Part shown: one piece after another, positions 62,546-64,000 of the stretch | Numbering within the stretch: position 1 is the first letter of the stretch | How the letters are laid out: every line of letters starts with the position of its first letter | Assembly: GCA_029263315.1 (NCBI GenBank) | Contig: JAJCXR010000053.1 | Span: 372,001 to 436,000, forward strand | DNA from: Acidobacteriota bacterium | GTDB lineage: Bacteria > Acidobacteriota > Thermoanaerobaculia > Multivoradales > J023 | Length of the DNA stretch: 64,000 nucleotides | Direction: 5' to 3' | Program-made: the position numbers and the translations under genes | Notes under the pieces: generated by a model | Told to the model about the DNA's origin: nothing | What the model saw: the letters and a program-made list of their open reading frames with translations, nothing else | Database searches by the model: none

Positions 62546-62812
62546 ATGAGAACGTTGCTCATGGTCTGGGGAACGCCCGACAGATTCGAGGCGTTCCACT
62601 CGCGATGCTCTGTCTACTTAGAAAGCAAGAGCGATGCCACGTCCCAGATCAGCCGTCCGTCGTCGTTGCAGCGTCGTGGAAAGCGGGGATTTGGTAAGAA
62701 TTGCCAGCCGGCTGAACCTTCTTACAACGGAGGGAACGGCTACTGGCCGCCCACCACGGCCGAAACTAGACGTATTAATAGGCCGGGTTCCTGCAAAGGA
62801 AATCTCCAGACC

Positions 62813-62828
62813 TGGCATACCGCTTGCA
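62813..62828 (+). promoter_or_regulatory. Sigma-54 (-24/-12) promoter of the YtjA-like gene
   Basis: TGGCATACCGCTTGCA matches the sigma-54 consensus (TGGCAY-N5-TTGCW), with GG and GC exactly ten bases apart. The predicted start is near 62839, leaving a leader of about 100 nt before the ATG at 62941. Confidence 0.75.
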
Positions 62829-62940
62829 GATCCTAGTTTTCAGACGGCAGGCGGTTCCTTTGCAAACCACTAAGGACGAAAAAACCAACTGCTACAAATT
62901 TTGCAGACCGATTAACAACCAACCCGGAAGGAACCTTCAC

Positions 62941-63105
62941 ATGTTGAGATGGGCCCTAATCTTCTTCGTCGTCGCACTCCTGGCAGCTCTCTTTGGTTTT
63001 GGTGGCATTGCCGCCGGCGCCGCTGGCATCGCCAAGATCCTCTTCTTCATCTTCGTCGTCCTGTTTGTGCTCAGCCTCTTGGCACACACATTTCGAAAAG
63101 TCTGA
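62941..63105 (+). CDS. YtjA-like DUF1328 small membrane protein
   Basis: The 54-residue protein is almost wholly hydrophobic, with two helices and glycine-rich turns (LRWALIFFVVALLAALFGFG, then GIAAGAAGIAKILFFIFVVL). It matches the DUF1328/YtjA family of small inner-membrane proteins, often linked to stress conditions. The ATG at 62941 has GGAAGGA upstream; the longer open frame from 62824 is not family-like. A sigma-54 promoter lies about 115 nt upstream. Confidence 0.92.
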   Translation: MLRWALIFFVVALLAALFGFGGIAAGAAGIAKILFFIFVVLFVLSLLAHTFRKV

Positions 63106-63151
63106 TCCGTAGCGCTGTCGCTCCCGGCATTTTTTATGGCCGGACGATCTG

Positions 63152-63203
63152 GTGTACCCCCCAGAGGATGAGAACAGAGCTCTGTTCGATCCGGGGGGTA
63201 CAC
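63152..63203. repeat. Nested inverted repeat between convergent genes
   Basis: The outer arms GTGTACCCCCC (63152-63162) and GGGGGGTACAC (63193-63203) are perfect complements. Inside them lies a perfect 16-bp palindrome GAACAGAGCTCTGTTC (63172-63187). No U-tract follows on either side. It lies between the convergent YtjA-like and desuccinylase-like genes, so a bidirectional 3'-end structure is the simplest reading. Confidence 0.8.
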
Positions 63204-63238
63204 TTGCGTTGGCGGTCGTGGATCTATCCAGGGCGTGC

Positions 63239-64000
63239 CTATTCCGGTTCGAAATCGTCGACCGTGACGCTGGTCGCCAAGTCCCCACGCAAGCGTTCGT
63301 GCAGGCTACTGTCCAACGTGGAACCGAGAGCTTTACGAATCCGCTGGATCCCCTTATGGGGAAATGCCAGATGACAGACCGGATCACCGGGTTTCACCGA
63401 GGGCAAAGTGGTTAGCCCCATGATGATGCCGTCCTCCGGCGCTGTCACAACCCCCCGCTCGACGCCGAGCAAGGATGCGCACGAGGCCAGGACTTGCCCC
63501 TGTTCGACAACGTCCCCCGGCGCAGTATGGAACCGAAGCAGGCCACCGACCTCGGAACGCAGCCAGGTCGAGCGGTCGATCCGCGCCTGGTAGGCCGGTC
63601 GCTCGGCCTCGCCATCGATCATGCCCAGCTCAAGCAGCACATTCCTCACCCCGCGGAGCCCCACTTCGACCACCGAAGGCTCCACTTTCCAAACCTCACC
63701 GGCTTCCAAGATGATCGCCGCTAGCCCGGCCTGCACCGCGGCGAGACGTAGGGTTCCTTTGCCACCTTCGCTGTTGACCACCAAAGGACAGCCAAAAGCG
63801 CGGGCCAGACGTCGTACCTCGGGCTGGCTCAAATCCGCCCGAACGTTCGGAAAGTTGGTCCGACGCACCGCCGCCGTATGGAAATCGATCAAGTAGCCGC
63901 AACGCAGCACCAACTCGTGGAACACGGTGTGGGCGATGCGACTGGCCAGACTGCCGCTGGCGATACCGGGAAAGCAGCGGTTGAGGTCCCGACGGTCCGG
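63239..64000 (-). CDS. Succinylglutamate desuccinylase / aspartoacylase family protein (5' end cut by window edge)
   Basis: The visible 253 codons run in from the right edge. The first residues include PDRRDLNRCFPG, the substrate-binding signature of the AstE/AspA M14-like family, followed by LIDFHTAA with a zinc-ligand His. The C-terminal part (GGLLRFHTAPGDVVEQGQVL, VVTAPEDGIIMGL) is the lipoyl-like beta domain common in this family. The first zinc motif lies beyond the window, so catalytic competence cannot be fully checked. Substrate is unknown. Confidence 0.88.
   Translation of the reverse strand, partial: PDRRDLNRCFPGIASGSLASRIAHTVFHELVLRCGYLIDFHTAAVRRTNFPNVRADLSQPEVRRLARAFGCPLVVNSEGGKGTLRLAAVQAGLAAIILEAGEVWKVEPSVVEVGLRGVRNVLLELGMIDGEAERPAYQARIDRSTWLRSEVGGLLRFHTAPGDVVEQGQVLASCASLLGVERGVVTAPEDGIIMGLTTLPSVKPGDPVCHLAFPHKGIQRIRKALGSTLDSSLHERLRGDLATSVTVDDFEPE

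Larger units (their letters stand above)
62487..62940. other. Divergent intergenic region with repeats and a sigma-54 promoter
   Basis: No gene seen. It contains a perfect two-copy 16-bp tandem repeat (62514-62545) just upstream of the BON lipoprotein gene and a sigma-54 promoter (62813-62828) upstream of the YtjA-like gene. Confidence 0.7.

Overview
This GC-rich chromosomal window encodes about 48 protein genes, with no rRNA, tRNA, insertion sequence, prophage or CRISPR array that I can see. The gene mix suggests a Gram-negative, free-living heterotroph: Hfq, RimP/NusA/InfB, lipoproteins, TRAP transport, a giant NtrY-like kinase, FHA proteins, an NtrX-like regulator, sigma-54 signals, a MamK-like actin and a PGM1-like ATP-grasp protein. 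I would guess Acidobacteriota (Thermoanaerobaculia-like) or a deltaproteobacterial relative. That placement is inference only.

Layout. (1) 1-9863, minus strand: a five-gene signalling operon whose members overlap by 1-11 nt. In transcription order it encodes an FHA/AAA+/HTH regulator with eroded sigma-54 motifs, a 1405-residue NtrY-like histidine kinase, a lipoprotein, an HExxH membrane protein and a nucleotide-cyclase/Ser-Thr-kinase fusion cut by the window edge. (2) 9992-11014: hemE, alone on the plus strand. (3) 11064-21758, minus: a compact run birA, coaX, an unknown gene, comEC, miaA, hfq, a TPR lipoprotein, an unknown exported protein, rsmD and an FHA-GAF-PP2C phosphatase. (4) 21877-29145, minus: a receiver protein with a pentapeptide-repeat linker and its own promoter and terminator, the fused acyl-CoA mutase IcmF, and two acyl-CoA dehydrogenases. 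(5) 29146-36118: a sparse region with a SnoaL-like lipoprotein, a less GC-rich secreted protein, an NtrX-like regulator and an HtrA protease. (6) 36119-46788, plus: the translation/RNA cluster rimP-nusA-infB-DUF503-rbfA-DHH-truB-rpsO-pnp. (7) 47009-53243: an HD-GYP response regulator, a Nif3-like protein, a TRAP transporter split over two convergent transcripts, and a NYN-domain protein. (8) 53498-58978, plus: a DUF4126 membrane protein, then a tight group of amidase, MamK-like actin, chorismate mutase-prephenate dehydrogenase and PGM1-like ATP-grasp ligase. (9) 59045-64000: an envelope-stress group (BON-MscS channel, DUF2254, double-BON lipoprotein, YtjA-like peptide behind a consensus sigma-54 promoter) and the edge of a succinylglutamate desuccinylase/aspartoacylase-family gene.

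The most unusual content is the overlapping signalling operon in (1), the MamK-like actin gene between a cell-wall amidase and tyrosine/peptide-ligase genes in (8), a conserved short element found upstream of two unrelated genes (29.4 kb and 53.4 kb), and in-frame 15-bp tandem duplications at five separate loci.
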